Counted from the stretch's first letter, positions 9,901-19,000 are shown. The stretch is DNA of 64,000 nucleotides from Hymenobacter sp. BT559 (GCF_016427535.1 NZ_JAELXV010000004.1:62001-126000); one strand, 5' to 3'. Numbers and translations are program-made. The notes: a model not told the origin generated them from the letters alone.

Positions 9901-10169
9901 CCCACGTAAGAGAAGATGAGCACCCCGCCCCCACCGGCCGGCACTTGCAGGCTGTAGCTACCATCGGGGCCAGTGCCAGTGCCGTTGCTTGTGCCTTTGA
10001 GCAGGACAGTTACGCCGGGCAGTGCTTCTTTGCCATCGGCCGACGTAACCTTGCCCGTAATGGTTACGCGTTGGGTTTGAGCCTGGGTTTGCGCCTGAGC
10101 AAAGGCGGCGGGCACACTTAGGCCGGGCAGTAGCCATAGCAAGCGGCTAATTTGGTAGAAGTTACGCAT
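6969..10169 (-). CDS. SusC/RagA-family TonB-linked outer membrane protein
   Basis: This is a 1066-residue outer membrane transporter. A signal peptide ends near AFAQA. A carboxypeptidase-regulatory-like domain (about 35-115, GKVTSADGKEALPGVTVLLKG) follows, then the TonB-box and plug start (EVVVVGYGSQKKSDVTGALSS), the plug (LYVVDGIPL, DIQSVEILKDASATAIYGSRGANGV) and a 22-strand barrel ending in a terminal Phe (GLRLGF). It imports a ligand captured by SusD using TonB energy. I chose the ATG at 10169 because it places the signal peptide at the N-terminus; upstream in-frame codons to 10244 are not signal-like. There is no adjacent anti-sigma or ECF sigma gene. Confidence 0.94.
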   Translation of the reverse strand: MRNFYQISRLLWLLPGLSVPAAFAQAQTQAQTQRVTITGKVTSADGKEALPGVTVLLKGTSNGTGTGPDGSYSLQVPAGGGGVLIFSYVGYATQEVQIAGQSVINLGLQGEAKGLDEVVVVGYGSQKKSDVTGALSSVSAKEIQQVQTQNITQALQGRAAGVDVAGGNFRPGEVPAIRIRGNRSVRASNEPLYVVDGIPLAQGTGLNDFNPQDIQSVEILKDASATAIYGSRGANGVVIVTTKRGQEGKFSINYNTYFSADRASRTLNLFNGGGFLEVQREANRANGTYAPLYADPARDFALFGVKDLNAWEGIADGYEWVDRANRVVATRPTTDAEKALYGAGVTQIPIYDASKVRTTDWQDLALRTALTQNHQLSASGGTDKLRASMSVGYLKQNGIQPGQDFARYNARATLDFKVNPIVTLGASTNASLSVQNYGPDVYGRATGQLPYAVPYTPDGAFITNPGGDPLIFNPLREQSNAFNERRVTRFFGSFYADVQLPFVKGLRYRLNVGPDFRNNRTGIFQSARAISRDAGGPNSVSYGQYDQGQNFTYVVENLLFYDRQFGDKHSLSLTALQSVQSDRGEGSSVNALDLPYDSQKWYNLSSTYKAAANGFSSYYTARSLASWMGRVNYGYLDRYLLTLTGRADGASVLAPGNKWSFFPSVAVAWKVQQENFLRNVAVVSELKLRGGYGTVGQASVDPYTTGGTLQQSAYAFNETPAYGYSPTPGTLPGTLGGLPNPNLKWERTSTLNLGVDFGFFKNRITGSVEVYRANTTDLLLPRALPAVSGVVSILQNVGATRNSGVEVGLTTVNVETKNFRWSTDYVFTRNKEEFVSLASGAVSDVGNRWFIGQPLGVYYNYQNNGIWQTSEADAAKVYGAKPGEIKVVDQDGNNIINANDFVILGSNRPKWSGSLNNTLTYKAFELSFLVYVRVGQLVATGYSPGLGGRYPGQAVDYWTPTNPSNENPRPAIGQDAAKNNSGYPFVSGSFVRVRNISLTYTVPPAISTKIRANNLAIYVNAVNPFLFTKFRGLDPEASDVGSTSGELAQARNLGTKSLIVGLRLGF

Positions 10170-10199
10170 ACTACAAGCGGGGTGGGCAGATGAAAAGGT

Positions 10200-10268
10200 T
10201 AGTAAGTGCTTACTCGGCTGAGTGCCGAAAAGTACAGTCATCATTTTGACGTACTTGCCTGTACTTAC
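10200..10268. promoter_or_regulatory. Cluster of short palindromes and direct repeats upstream of susC
   Basis: Within 100 bp upstream of the susC start lie AGTAAG-tg-CTTACT (from 10201), TCGGC-tgagt-GCCGA, an AAGTAC...GTACTT pair and two direct GTACTTNCCT units. They resemble operator-type symmetry and the region is AT-richer than its surroundings. A near-match to the -7 box on the minus strand (GAAAAGTA read on plus, one mismatch) lies at about 10226. The role is inferred and the factor unknown. Confidence 0.3.
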
Positions 10269-10382
10269 CTGTTCTTCATCTTTCCCTCTCGCTTAGTCGG
10301 CAATGGGTCTTCTGACGCTATTACGGGTAGTTGCCTTAGCTGCCCTAGGCCGCTTGATTACCGACCTAGGGCAGTTGCGGCG

Positions 10383-11033
10383 TTATTGCTTCTGGCCGCA
10401 CTCGTTGCAAAATCGTTGATCGGCTTTAATGCTGCTGCCACAGCCACTGCAAAACTTACCCGCAGCCGAAGCCGACGCGGCGGCCGTGCCGCACGAGCTG
10501 CAGAACTTTTGGCCGGGGCTGAGCTTAGAACGGCAATTAGCGCACTGTGAAATGCCCCCGCGATTCAAGAAATCAATGTTTTGGGTGTAGTCCTGCGCGC
10601 GGATTTTGGTATAAATCTGCTCGCTGGTAGCGCGGGCCTGCTGGGCCGACAGCTCCTCCTGCTCGTCGGGGGCGCAGGTTTCGCAGAGGCCGGCTTGGTA
10701 GTTCCAGCACACCTCGGGACACACCCAGTGACCGCAGCGGGTGCACTGCTTAAAGTGCTGCTTACCCTCTTGCACGGCAACGGCCAAGGCTTCGTCGTGG
10801 GCCTTGCCGCCCACGGCGCGCTGCATCTGGTACGCCGCGTTGCCGGCCTCATTAAAGAAGCCTCCAAAGAGGCTGCCGGCCGCATTCAGCAGGCTGCCCG
10901 CCATGCCGATGGTGCTAGTCTGGTAGCGCGACATGTAGCCGTTGTGGCACTTATCGCAGTGAAATTTAAACTGGTAGCCTTTGTCCGTAGACAGGTCGTC
11001 GTAGTTGGCAACGAATTGCAGCAGGTTACTCAT
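10383..11033 (-). CDS. Zinc-ribbon protein with three or four Cys4 modules
   Basis: The 216-residue protein begins with a CDKCHNGY knuckle (about residues 26-32), then a Gly/Ala-rich segment (GMAGSLLNAAGSLFGG) that may be amphipathic. A central cluster follows (CTRCGHWVCPEVCWNYQAGLCETC), and two C-terminal zinc ribbons (CANCRSKLSPGQKFCSSCG and FCSGCGSSIKADQRFCNECG). The double zinc-ribbon end resembles proteins annotated as zinc-ribbon domain containing in many bacteria. No enzymatic domain is visible; a role in protein or nucleic-acid binding is plausible but unproven. The start is a clear ATG. It lies 213 bp upstream of susC on the same strand but the gap argues for separate transcription. 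Confidence 0.75.
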   Translation of the reverse strand: MSNLLQFVANYDDLSTDKGYQFKFHCDKCHNGYMSRYQTSTIGMAGSLLNAAGSLFGGFFNEAGNAAYQMQRAVGGKAHDEALAVAVQEGKQHFKQCTRCGHWVCPEVCWNYQAGLCETCAPDEQEELSAQQARATSEQIYTKIRAQDYTQNIDFLNRGGISQCANCRSKLSPGQKFCSSCGTAAASASAAGKFCSGCGSSIKADQRFCNECGQKQ

Positions 11034-11441
11034 GAGGTAGTAGCGAAAGGAATAGGGTGCAACGTAGAAGAGTGATTTGGGGCAGAAAAATACTAGCTAA
11101 TCCGCGAGCACAAGCAAGCCAAAACCAAACTTAACAAGCCGCAGGAACCAGCCGCCGACCCTAGGAATAGCGCATTCTCTATCGCTGCTAAGCAGCCCGC
11201 ATTACACCACACCGCCACCTGCTGGCGCGTCGCTCAGCGCCATTTTAGTGGAAAGCTCCGAACCTAGGCGTATCGCATTGGCCTACTGATGAGTAATACT
11301 AAGCGCATTTTCGCTCAAGAGTAGCACCAAGCATTGTCTGAACTCGCGCCATGTCGGGCGTCGGCCTTTGCGCTCGCCCCGATGTTTTCGGCTTACGTTT
11401 ACTGCTTCACTACAACCTCACCTAGCTTCGCCCCGAAACCT
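11034..11441. other. Intergenic region between divergent genes, no gene seen
   Basis: This 408-bp stretch separates the zinc-ribbon gene (minus) from the DUF1349 lipoprotein gene (plus) and should hold both promoters. TAGCTTCG, one mismatch from the Bacteroidota -7 box, lies 11 bp before the plus-strand start. Two CCTAGG copies are present. I see no RNA gene, repeat or convincing small ORF. Confidence 0.5.
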
Positions 11442-12212
11442 ATGCAACTCGCTTCTTCTACAGTTTTATCTCTGGCGGCGCTCCTGCTGCTGGGCAGTTG
11501 TGCTGAGCATAAGGTCCCCGAGGCAGCGGCTACTACCACGCCCCCGGCCAGCCCCGGCGCAGCGGCGGCCGATACTGCCCGCGTTAGTGGCCAGCCGTGC
11601 GACATCAAGCTGGCTGGCATCCACTTTACCAAGGCCGTGAACGGGGCCGACACCCTCACTAAAACCGATGCCCAAGGCAGAATGGCGTTTCGGGTGGGCG
11701 CGAAAAAAGACTTTTTCTGCGACCCCAACGACAATAAGCTCACCAACAACACGGCCCCTATCTTACTAGCCAAAGTCGATAATACCAAGCCCTTTACGCT
11801 AGTGGCCAAGGTAACGCCTGGCTTCACCGCCAAGGGGCTTTACAACGCTGGGGTGCTGTACGTGTACGTAAACGACCGGCGCTGGCAAAAGCATTGCTTC
11901 GAGCAAGACGAGCGGGGCAACCACCGCATCGTGTCGGTGCGCACCCTAGGTACCTCCGACGACAACAACCACGACATCGTGAAAGCCCCCACGGCTTACC
12001 TGAAAATATCGTCGGATACGCGCACCGTGGCCAGCTACTACTCGCTTGATAAGAAAACCTGGCAGCTGGTACGCCTCTACAAAAACGACTATCCCACCGA
12101 GCTGTGGGCCGGCGTAAGCTCGCAGTGCCCCATCGACACAGGGACCACCAACTATTTTGAGGACATCAGCCTGACGCAAAACAGCGTAACTGACTTCCGA
12201 CTGGGCAACTAG
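11442..12212 (+). CDS. DUF1349-like lipoprotein (concanavalin A-like fold)
   Basis: The 256-residue protein has a lipoprotein signal (LAALLLLGSC) and a Thr/Ala/Pro-rich tether, followed by a domain of about 190 residues with the features of DUF1349 / REE1-like jelly rolls: KKDFFCDP, PFTLVAKVTPGF, NAGVLYVYVNDRRWQKHCFEQDE, ASYYSLDKKTWQLVRLY, and the closing EDISLT. The fold is expected to bind or act on carbohydrates, but no function is established. A second, shorter member lies at 58242-58877. I chose the ATG at 11442 because it gives a proper lipobox. Convergent with the MFS gene downstream. Confidence 0.7.
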   Translation: MQLASSTVLSLAALLLLGSCAEHKVPEAAATTTPPASPGAAAADTARVSGQPCDIKLAGIHFTKAVNGADTLTKTDAQGRMAFRVGAKKDFFCDPNDNKLTNNTAPILLAKVDNTKPFTLVAKVTPGFTAKGLYNAGVLYVYVNDRRWQKHCFEQDERGNHRIVSVRTLGTSDDNNHDIVKAPTAYLKISSDTRTVASYYSLDKKTWQLVRLYKNDYPTELWAGVSSQCPIDTGTTNYFEDISLTQNSVTDFRLGN

Positions 12213-12221
12213 CGGCCGGCT

Positions 12222-12254
12222 CGTGCTGGCGGCACCTAGGCGCCCGCCAGCACG
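12222..12254. terminator. GC-rich hairpin between convergent genes
   Basis: CGTGCTGGCGG (12222-12232) pairs perfectly with CCGCCAGCACG (12244-12254). The right arm overlaps the last codons of the MFS gene. It lies in the 23-bp gap between two convergent stops and could act as a bidirectional terminator; no U-tract is present. Confidence 0.45.
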
Positions 12255-13516
12255 GGCTTCTGGCCAGTACCCGCAGGAGCCGCGGCGGCCGCCGACCCGG
12301 TTTCGCGCAGCAGCAAGCTCGCCAGAATGGCCAAGCTGGTGCACGCTATCCAGAATAATCCGCCCTGCTGAAAGTGGGCGCTGGGGTCGGCGGTGTGGCC
12401 CAGGCTTTGGCCGTAGAAGCGCGCAAACAGCGGCCCCAGCAACGCCGACACGCCAAAGGTGAGGAAGTTCATGGCGCCGGTGGCGCTGCCCTTCACGTGG
12501 TCGGGGTTTGCTTCTTTGATGATGGAATACGGAATCATAGCCGCGCCCGAGGCCACACCAAAGAGCAGCAGGCTGAGGTAGAGCGGCAGCAGCGCGGGCA
12601 GAAATAATTGCTGCAAACCTATCAGGACCATGCCGCTAGCGCCCAAGAGCAGGGCCGGCTTGCGGCGGCCCAGGCGGTCGGCGAGCCACCCTAGGGCTGG
12701 GCAGCCCACTACCCAGCCCAGCGGCACCATTGAGCAAGCCCAAGTGGCGGCCGCGTAGCTCATTTGCTGGTCTTGCTGCAAGGCGGCCACGCCCCAGTTC
12801 ATGGCAAAAATGGTAGTGGGCGCAAATAGCAGGCCCGCAACCAGCCCGCATAAATACGACTGCGGATTGCTAAATACGATTTTGTAGGGCGCCAGCAAGC
12901 CGCCTTGCGCGGCGGGCTGCTGCGCCTGGGTGCGGGCGTCGCTAGGGGTAATAAAGTAGAGCGCTACGCCGGTAGCCAGGTTGGCCAAGCCCATCAGCAC
13001 CCAAAACAGGCGCACATCAAACCCCTGGTGAATGAGCGGACCCACCGCCGACTGGCCCAGCGCGCCGCCCAGCATACCTAGGCACTGCGTGGCCCCAATG
13101 GCCGTGGCCAACGACCGCGCCTGAAACCCGCGCGAAGCCAGATACACCGAGCCCGTGAAGGCAAACGCCGAGCCCGCACCTTGCAGCAGCCGACCGCTAT
13201 TGCCAGCCGCCGCGCCGGGCAGTGCAAACAGCAGGCAGCCCAGTGCCACAATGGCAATGCCCGCCGGCAGCGCGTATTTGGCGCCAGTGCGGTCGAGAGC
13301 AACGCCGGCTACTAGCCCCGCTACCGAATAGGTGTAATAATACGTACCCAGGATGGCTCCAACCCCCACCGTATCAACCCCGAACGTGTGCGCCAGCTCG
13401 GGTATCATCACCGCTGGCCCCGACCGCACCGCGTACTCCAGAAAGTAAAAAAGGAGCGAAAACACCCACGCGATTACGTAGGGCCGGGTGCGGGTGGGGC
13501 TGTTGCTATCTTCCAT
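12236..13516 (-). CDS. MFS transporter (sugar-phosphate/ACS-like permease)
   Basis: The 426-residue protein has 12 predicted membrane segments. The N-terminal half reads LEYAVRSGPAVMIPELAHTFGVDTVGVGAILGTYYYTYSV, with GVALDRTGAKYALPAG as the loop 2-3 motif, and a matching loop in the second half (GWLADRLGRRKPALLLG). This arrangement is typical of the anion:cation symporter and organophosphate permease branch. The substrate is unknown. I chose the ATG at 13516 (MEDSNSP); a GTG at 13537 would only add seven residues. It stands alone: convergent with the gene at 11442 and divergent from the deacetylase gene. Confidence 0.83.
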   Translation of the reverse strand: MEDSNSPTRTRPYVIAWVFSLLFYFLEYAVRSGPAVMIPELAHTFGVDTVGVGAILGTYYYTYSVAGLVAGVALDRTGAKYALPAGIAIVALGCLLFALPGAAAGNSGRLLQGAGSAFAFTGSVYLASRGFQARSLATAIGATQCLGMLGGALGQSAVGPLIHQGFDVRLFWVLMGLANLATGVALYFITPSDARTQAQQPAAQGGLLAPYKIVFSNPQSYLCGLVAGLLFAPTTIFAMNWGVAALQQDQQMSYAAATWACSMVPLGWVVGCPALGWLADRLGRRKPALLLGASGMVLIGLQQLFLPALLPLYLSLLLFGVASGAAMIPYSIIKEANPDHVKGSATGAMNFLTFGVSALLGPLFARFYGQSLGHTADPSAHFQQGGLFWIACTSLAILASLLLRETGSAAAAAPAGTGQKPVLAGA

Positions 13517-13708
13517 TTTGCGCAGGCTTGTAGCCACTAGAACTGCCGACGCCAGCCAAAGGTTGGCCTGACTAGTGCAGCGCCATGAGCCAACCGGGCC
13601 CTATACCCAGCCGCGCGAACACCTCCTAGGGTGCCTAAATTGGTGCGGTGAGCCAAGTGCACCGCCCGCGGTAGCTGGCCACTCGCGGTTCTCTGCCTAA
13701 GTTCGCCT

Positions 13709-14527
13709 ATGCGTTTTTCTACCCGCCTAGCCCTCGCCGCCACTCTCTTACTCGGCCACCGTGCCGCCACCGCCCAAACCAGCCCCGGCAGCGTTTGGAA
13801 CAACAAGCAGTGCGCCGTGGTGCTCACCTACGACGATGCCGTAGATGTGGACCTAGACAATGCCGTGCCGGCTCTAGACTCCCTCCACCTGCGGGGCACG
13901 TTTTACCTCATCGGCTCGGCGCCGGCCCTGAGCAAGCGCCTGCCCGAGTGGCGCAAGGCCGCCCAGCGCGGGCACGAGCTCGGCAACCACGCCCTGATGC
14001 ACCCCTGCGACGGTAGCCTGCCCGGCCGCGGCTTCGTGACGCCCGACAACGACCTGAGCAAGTACACCGTGAGCCGGGCCGTCAGTGAAATACGCGCCAT
14101 GAATACGCTGCTCAATGCCATCGACGGCAAAACGACGCGCACCTTCGCCTATCCTTGCGGCGACCGCCAGATAGGCGGCGTCCGCTTCTACGACCAGCTC
14201 AGAAACGACTTCGTGGCCGCCCGCGGCGTTACGAGCGGCTTGCAAACAGCCGCGCAGGTGCAGCTCGACAACGTGGACAGCTACATGATTAATGGCCAAG
14301 ATGGCAAGTACCTGATTGACCTGGTGAAGCAGGCGCAGCAGTCGCACACGCTGCTGGTGTTTCTGTTTCACGGGGTAGGCGGCGGCCATTCGCTCAACGT
14401 GGACCTAGGCGCGCACCGCCAGCTGCTGCGCTACCTCAAGGCGCACGAAAAGGACATCTACATCGCGCCGATGGTAGAAGTAGCCGAGAAAATCCGGGCC
14501 GCCCAGCAGGGCAGCGCCCGCAAATAG
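13709..14527 (+). CDS. Secreted polysaccharide deacetylase (NodB, CE4 family)
   Basis: The 272-residue protein has a signal peptide (MRFSTRLALAATLLLGHRAATAQ). The NodB homology domain shows motif 1 as TYDDA (Asp42, Asp43), motif 2 as HALMH (His94, His98), and motif 3 in the TFAYPCGD segment. The C-terminal motif is seen as LLVFLFHGVGG. Metal-binding Asp and both His are present, so it should be an active metal-dependent N- or O-deacetylase of a cell-wall or extracellular glycan. The start codon follows TAAGTTCG, one mismatch from the -7 box, by only a few bases, so the leader may be very short. It is convergent with the HAD gene. Confidence 0.88.
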   Translation: MRFSTRLALAATLLLGHRAATAQTSPGSVWNNKQCAVVLTYDDAVDVDLDNAVPALDSLHLRGTFYLIGSAPALSKRLPEWRKAAQRGHELGNHALMHPCDGSLPGRGFVTPDNDLSKYTVSRAVSEIRAMNTLLNAIDGKTTRTFAYPCGDRQIGGVRFYDQLRNDFVAARGVTSGLQTAAQVQLDNVDSYMINGQDGKYLIDLVKQAQQSHTLLVFLFHGVGGGHSLNVDLGAHRQLLRYLKAHEKDIYIAPMVEVAEKIRAAQQGSARK

Positions 14528-14549
14528 CGCGGGCTAAAAGTCCGCGCTA
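14525..14549. terminator. Short hairpin at the deacetylase stop codon
   Basis: TAGCGCGG (14525-14532, containing the stop codon) pairs with CCGCGCTA (14542-14549) around a 9-nt loop. It lies between two convergent genes. No strong U-tract follows, so termination is tentative. Confidence 0.4.
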
Positions 14550-14572
14550 CTTGTGCAGTTGCCTCTTGCCAC

Positions 14573-15256
14573 CTAGGGCAGCAAATCGAGCACCTCGGCC
14601 AAGTGGTTTATCTGCTGAAATTCAACCCCGACTAAATCGCTATCAGCTACCTGCTCGTGTATCCAGGTGGCGTGGTAGGGCACGTGGATGGCGCGGTAGC
14701 CAAGGCGCGCCACGGGCAGCACATCGGATTTGAGCGAATTGCCAATCATGACAAAGTTGTCGGGCGTGGCTTGGTAGCGCCGAAAGAGCCGCTGGTAGGT
14801 AGGCTCGTCTTTTTCGCTCACCACCTCCACGTGGTCGAACAAGTCGCCGAGGCCCGAGCGGGCCAGCTTGCTTTCCTGGTCGAAAAGGTCGCCTTTGGTG
14901 AGCAGCATCAGGTGGTGGCCGCGCAGGCGCAGGGTGGGCAGCACCTCGGCCACGCCCGGCAGCAGCTCAATGCGAAAGCGCAGCAAGTCCTTGCCCAGGT
15001 CGAGCAGCTGCTGAATGTCGGCGCTCGTCACGGCCCCGTCAGTAAGCTGAATGGCGGTTTCTATCAGCGAGAGCGTCAGCGCTTTGGCGCCGTAGCCATA
15101 CAGCGCCATGTTGCGCCGCTGCACCGCGTAGAGCTGCGGGTGCAGCGTGGCGGGGTCGCCACAGTGAGCCAGAATGTTGAAGAACGCGGCCTCTACCTCA
15201 TCAAAGTGCGGCTGGTTGGGCCACAGGGTATCATCGGCGTCGAAGGCGATAAGCAT
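14573..15256 (-). CDS. HAD-family hydrolase (phosphoglycolate phosphatase-like)
   Basis: The 227-residue cytoplasmic protein carries the four HAD motifs: DADDTLW at the N-terminus (nucleophile Asp6), LLTKGD for motif 2, the Lys before the SEKDEPTYQ region for motif 3, and GNSLKSDV for motif 4. A helical cap lies between motifs 1 and 2. It is expected to be a phosphatase with a small-molecule substrate that cannot be identified here. The ATG start is clear. An exact -7 box (TACCTTTG on minus) lies 59 bp upstream of the start. It is divergent from the CAT-family gene with a 94-bp gap. Confidence 0.85.
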   Translation of the reverse strand: MLIAFDADDTLWPNQPHFDEVEAAFFNILAHCGDPATLHPQLYAVQRRNMALYGYGAKALTLSLIETAIQLTDGAVTSADIQQLLDLGKDLLRFRIELLPGVAEVLPTLRLRGHHLMLLTKGDLFDQESKLARSGLGDLFDHVEVVSEKDEPTYQRLFRRYQATPDNFVMIGNSLKSDVLPVARLGYRAIHVPYHATWIHEQVADSDLVGVEFQQINHLAEVLDLLP

Positions 15257-15314
15257 TGCAATGAGTAGGCAGCCACTTAGCAGCAGAATAGCCTGTTACC
15301 GGCCACCTAGGCGG

Positions 15315-15322
15315 CAAAGGTA
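15315..15322 (-). promoter_or_regulatory. -7 promoter element for the HAD gene
   Basis: Read on the minus strand this is TACCTTTG, an exact match to the Bacteroidota TAnnTTTG -7 box, 59 bp upstream of the HAD start. No clear TTG -33 element is visible at the usual spacing. Confidence 0.4.
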
Positions 15323-15350
15323 CGGCTCTCCCCTGCCGACCTTTGCCGCC

Positions 15351-15977
15351 ATGAAACACTTGCTGAACCTGACCGACTGGAACCGGCGCGAACACTTTGA
15401 GTTTTTCTCCCGCTTCGAGGAGCCCTTCTTTGGATTGGTGGCAAACGTCGATTGCACCCCGGCCCTAGCCGAAGCCAAGCGACTGGGGGTGCCGTTTTTT
15501 CTGTATTACCTCTACCAAGCGCTGCAGGCCGTCAACCAGGTAGAGGCGTTGCGCTACCGCATCGAGGACGGGCAAGTGTACACCTACGACCGCATTCACG
15601 CCTCGGCTACCATCGGGCGTCCTGACCATACGTTTGGCTTTTCCTTTATCGAGCTGCACGACAACCTAGGAGCCTTTGTGCAAGCCGCTAAGACTGAAAT
15701 AGCAGCCGTGCAAGCCAGCTCGGGCCTGCGCCTGAGCCCCAATACCGCCCGGCTAGATGTCATCCACTTTTCGGCTATCCCGTGGGTGCGCTTCAGCGGC
15801 CTCACCCACGCCCGCAGCTTTTCGCACCCCGACAGCATGCCCAAGATTTCGGTGGGCCAAACCCACCAAGAAGGCGCTGCTACGTTCATGCCCGTGTCGG
15901 TAAACGTGCACCACGGCCTGGCCGATGGCTACCACGTGGGGATGTTTCTGGACGAGTTTCAGCGGCGACTGAGCTAG
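15351..15977 (+). CDS. Chloramphenicol acetyltransferase-family (CatA-like) protein
   Basis: The 208-residue protein resembles type A chloramphenicol acetyltransferases along its length: WNRREHFEFF at the start, FFLYYLYQALQAVNQVEALRYRI, the FSFIELHDNLGAFVQ segment, FSAIPWVRFSGLTHA, and the active-site HHGLADG (His187/His188, Asp192). The catalytic His and structural Asp are kept. Members use acetyl-CoA and act as trimers. Many chromosomal homologues in Bacteroidota have not been shown to confer resistance, so resistance is not claimed. The length is about 10 residues shorter than classical CatA. Start ATG at 15351. Confidence 0.82.
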   Translation: MKHLLNLTDWNRREHFEFFSRFEEPFFGLVANVDCTPALAEAKRLGVPFFLYYLYQALQAVNQVEALRYRIEDGQVYTYDRIHASATIGRPDHTFGFSFIELHDNLGAFVQAAKTEIAAVQASSGLRLSPNTARLDVIHFSAIPWVRFSGLTHARSFSHPDSMPKISVGQTHQEGAATFMPVSVNVHHGLADGYHVGMFLDEFQRRLS

Positions 15978-16005
15978 ACAGCAGGCACCCAGTCCAGCCG
16001 CTACG

Positions 16006-19000
16006 CTATTGCTTCAGCAGCTTGTATGTGCCTGCCAGTTCGCCATCTGGGTTGCGGACGTGCACCAGGTACAAGCCCGTAGCCCAGCCGCTGATTTCGA
16101 GCGCCTGGTCGGCGCCGGTAGCCGGCCCGGTGTATACCAAGCGGCCGTCGCTGCTGTAGATGTGCAGGGCCTGGCCGGCGCGCAGCCCCTGCAAGTGCAC
16201 CGTGGTGGTGGCCGGGTTGGGCACGAGGCGCACGGGGCCCGCCGCGCCGCAGGCCACCGCGAGGGTGGCTACGGAGCTGTAGGTGCTGGTGCGGTCCAGG
16301 TCCACCACCCGCAGGCGATAGTACCTGGTGCCTTCACCGGGCTGCTGGTCGGTGTAGCTGTAGGTGCCGCCGCTGGCGCTGTTGCGGCTCGCCACGGTAG
16401 CTAGCTTCTCAAACAAGTGTCCATCGAAGCTGCGCTCCACCTCAAACCGGTCACTCTGCACTTCGCTGGCCGTGGCCCAGTTGAGGCGTACGCCGCAGGT
16501 GCCGCTGGCCGCCGCCCGGAAGCTGGTCAAGGCCACGGGCAGGGGGCTAGGCACTTGCAGCTGCCCTACGCCAAACTGGCTAAAGCTGCTCAAACCCAAG
16601 CGCAGGGCATAGCCATCGGCTAGCTTTCGCCCAGCGCCGCCGCTGGGGCTAAGGGTGCCATTGCCGCTGGTCCAGTCGGCCGCGCTGCTACTGGCATCGG
16701 GGCGCTTAAGGATAGCGAAGTAATTATCTACCAAACCGCTAAACGGCAGTAGGCTAACCTTGGCGTCGTAGGTGCCGCCGCTGGGCTGGGCGCTGGGCGT
16801 GAGGGTCCAGACCCCAGCGCCGTGCACGGCGTAGTAAGGCGTGAGAAAACCGAGTTCCAGGAACCCTAGGTTGGTATCGGTGCCGGGCTTGGGGCCAAAG
16901 CGGGCGTCGAGGGTGCTGAAGCCCGTGCCCCGCAGGTTGTGGTCAACCAGCTCGTACAGCGCGTACTGGCTGGCCGTGCCCACCGGAAAGGCGTAGGTGG
17001 CCGCCACGTTGCTGGCAATGGCCCGGCGCAGGGTGCCCGCCACGTAGCCGCCTGGGCCGTAGCCGCTAATGCTGGTGGCGGCCGTGTTGCGGTGCACCCA
17101 CTTGAAGCTGCCCGTAGCGATGCGGCCCGCCGTGAGCACGAGCGTGCCAGTGGTGCTGGCATCAGTAGCCAGCGTGAGGCCGGCGTCGTTATCAACCACC
17201 ACGCTGCCAAACGTGCCGCCGCTTAGCGTTTGGGCACTGGTACCTAGGAACGTAACCTGGCTGGCGGGAGCGGCCGCAATGGTGCCAGCGGCCAGCCAGT
17301 CGCCGTTTACGGCCAGCCGCGCACTGCTGCCTAGGGTAAACGTAGTGCCTACTGGCACGGTAAGCATGTGCACGACGGCCCCGGCGTTGTTGAGGGTGGG
17401 CTGCATGGGCACATTGGCTGTCAAACCGTTGCCTAGGTCTACTAGGGCATCGTTTACGTTGATAGTGGCGTCGGTAGTGGCGTCGGGCACAGTGCCGCTG
17501 GCCCAGTTGTGGCAATCGAGCCAGTTGCCATCAGCCAGCTCGCCGTTGCCGCTCCAGGTGCCGGCCGCGCCCCCTAGGATGGCGTCGGTCACGATTGGAA
17601 ACGTGCTGAGGTCTGTGTTGCTAGACGCCCCGCAGCCGCTGGTGGCCGACGTAGCCAAGGCCGTAACCTGGTACTGCATAGCGGCGGTACTGGTCGGAAT
17701 GGGATAATAGTAGGGCGAGGCCGTGGCGCTTACGTCTTCGTAGGTATCGGTTGTGAGGTTGTGCACGCGCAGGCTGAGGGGGAACTGGGCCGTAGTGAGC
17801 GCCAGGCCCCCTACGTCGTTGGTACCATCATAGGCCGTGAAGTCGATACGTAAAAAGTGCGCCCCCTCGGCGGGGCAAGTAGTACGGTTGGTATAGTTGG
17901 CCTGTGGCACAAAGCCAAAGCTCCAGCCAGGGTTGTTACCCTGGTTGTTGGCCCCGTTGCGGCCGGCCTCGAAGTAGGCGCCGCCCGTGGCCCGGCTGTC
18001 GCGGATATAGGTGTAGTCGGCACAGATGCCGCCCGCGGCCTTGGTCCAGGTAAAGAGGCTGCCGTTTACGGAGCTTTGCAGCGTCACGGGGTTGTTGCGC
18101 AGGCCCACCGAGGCCAGCACTGCGCTAGGGCCAAACGTGGTAGTGGTGCCCACCGTGAACACGTAAGCCCGGCCCGGAAAAAAGGTCAGTGTGCCATTAA
18201 CAGTGTTATTATTCTGAATATTAGTAGACCCCGTCAGCTGCAGGTTGCGAAAGGTGTTGTTGCCCACGAGCGAGCTGATGGTGGTGGGGCTGTTCAGCAC
18301 GACATCGTAGTAGGGCTGGCCGCTGCCGCCAAAGTAGCTGGCGTTCACGGTGAGCAGCGAGGTGCCCGGTACGATGGTCGTGCCAGCGGCGTTCCAGGTG
18401 CCATTAATGTTGAGCCGCGAAGCCCCTAGGTCGAGCACTTTGGTCGCCGCCGTTAGCGTGGCGTAGTTGGCGATGGTCACGGCTTGGTCGTTGGTACTGA
18501 GCGTGCCGGCCGTGTGCGAAATGCCCGCCGCGCTGGTAAACCCATCGGCCAGCGTCACGCTGCCGCCGGGCACGTTCACGTTAAGCAAGCTAGTCAGCCG
18601 CTGCCCCGCACTAGTGAGGGTACTGGTGGTGTTTGCCCCTAGTATCGACAGGGTGCCGGCCAGGGCTAGGGTCATGCTGGGCGCGGGGGCCCAGGTTACG
18701 GAGCCATACACGCCCAGCAGGTTGCCCGCCACGCTGCGCAGGGTCATGCCGTTGGTGGCAGCGCGGCAATCGATGCTGCGGCAGCTCGCCGAGGCCAGGT
18801 CGAGCGTCAGCGTTTGCCCCGCAGTCAGAAACGAATTAGCATCCACCACCACATTATCGACGAGCGAAGGGCTGCACTCGCCGCTCGGGCCGCCGCTGCT
18901 CAGGCTCCAGTGCGCCACGTCGCTCCAATTGCCGCCGTTATTTACCCAATACAGCGTGCGCGCCGCTGGCAGCGTAATGCTGATGCCCGTATTGCTGCCG

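Noticed and set aside
15351..15977. Chloramphenicol resistance determinant
   Set aside because: The active site is intact, but chromosomal CatA-like proteins in this phylum are not shown to confer resistance, so only the family is named.
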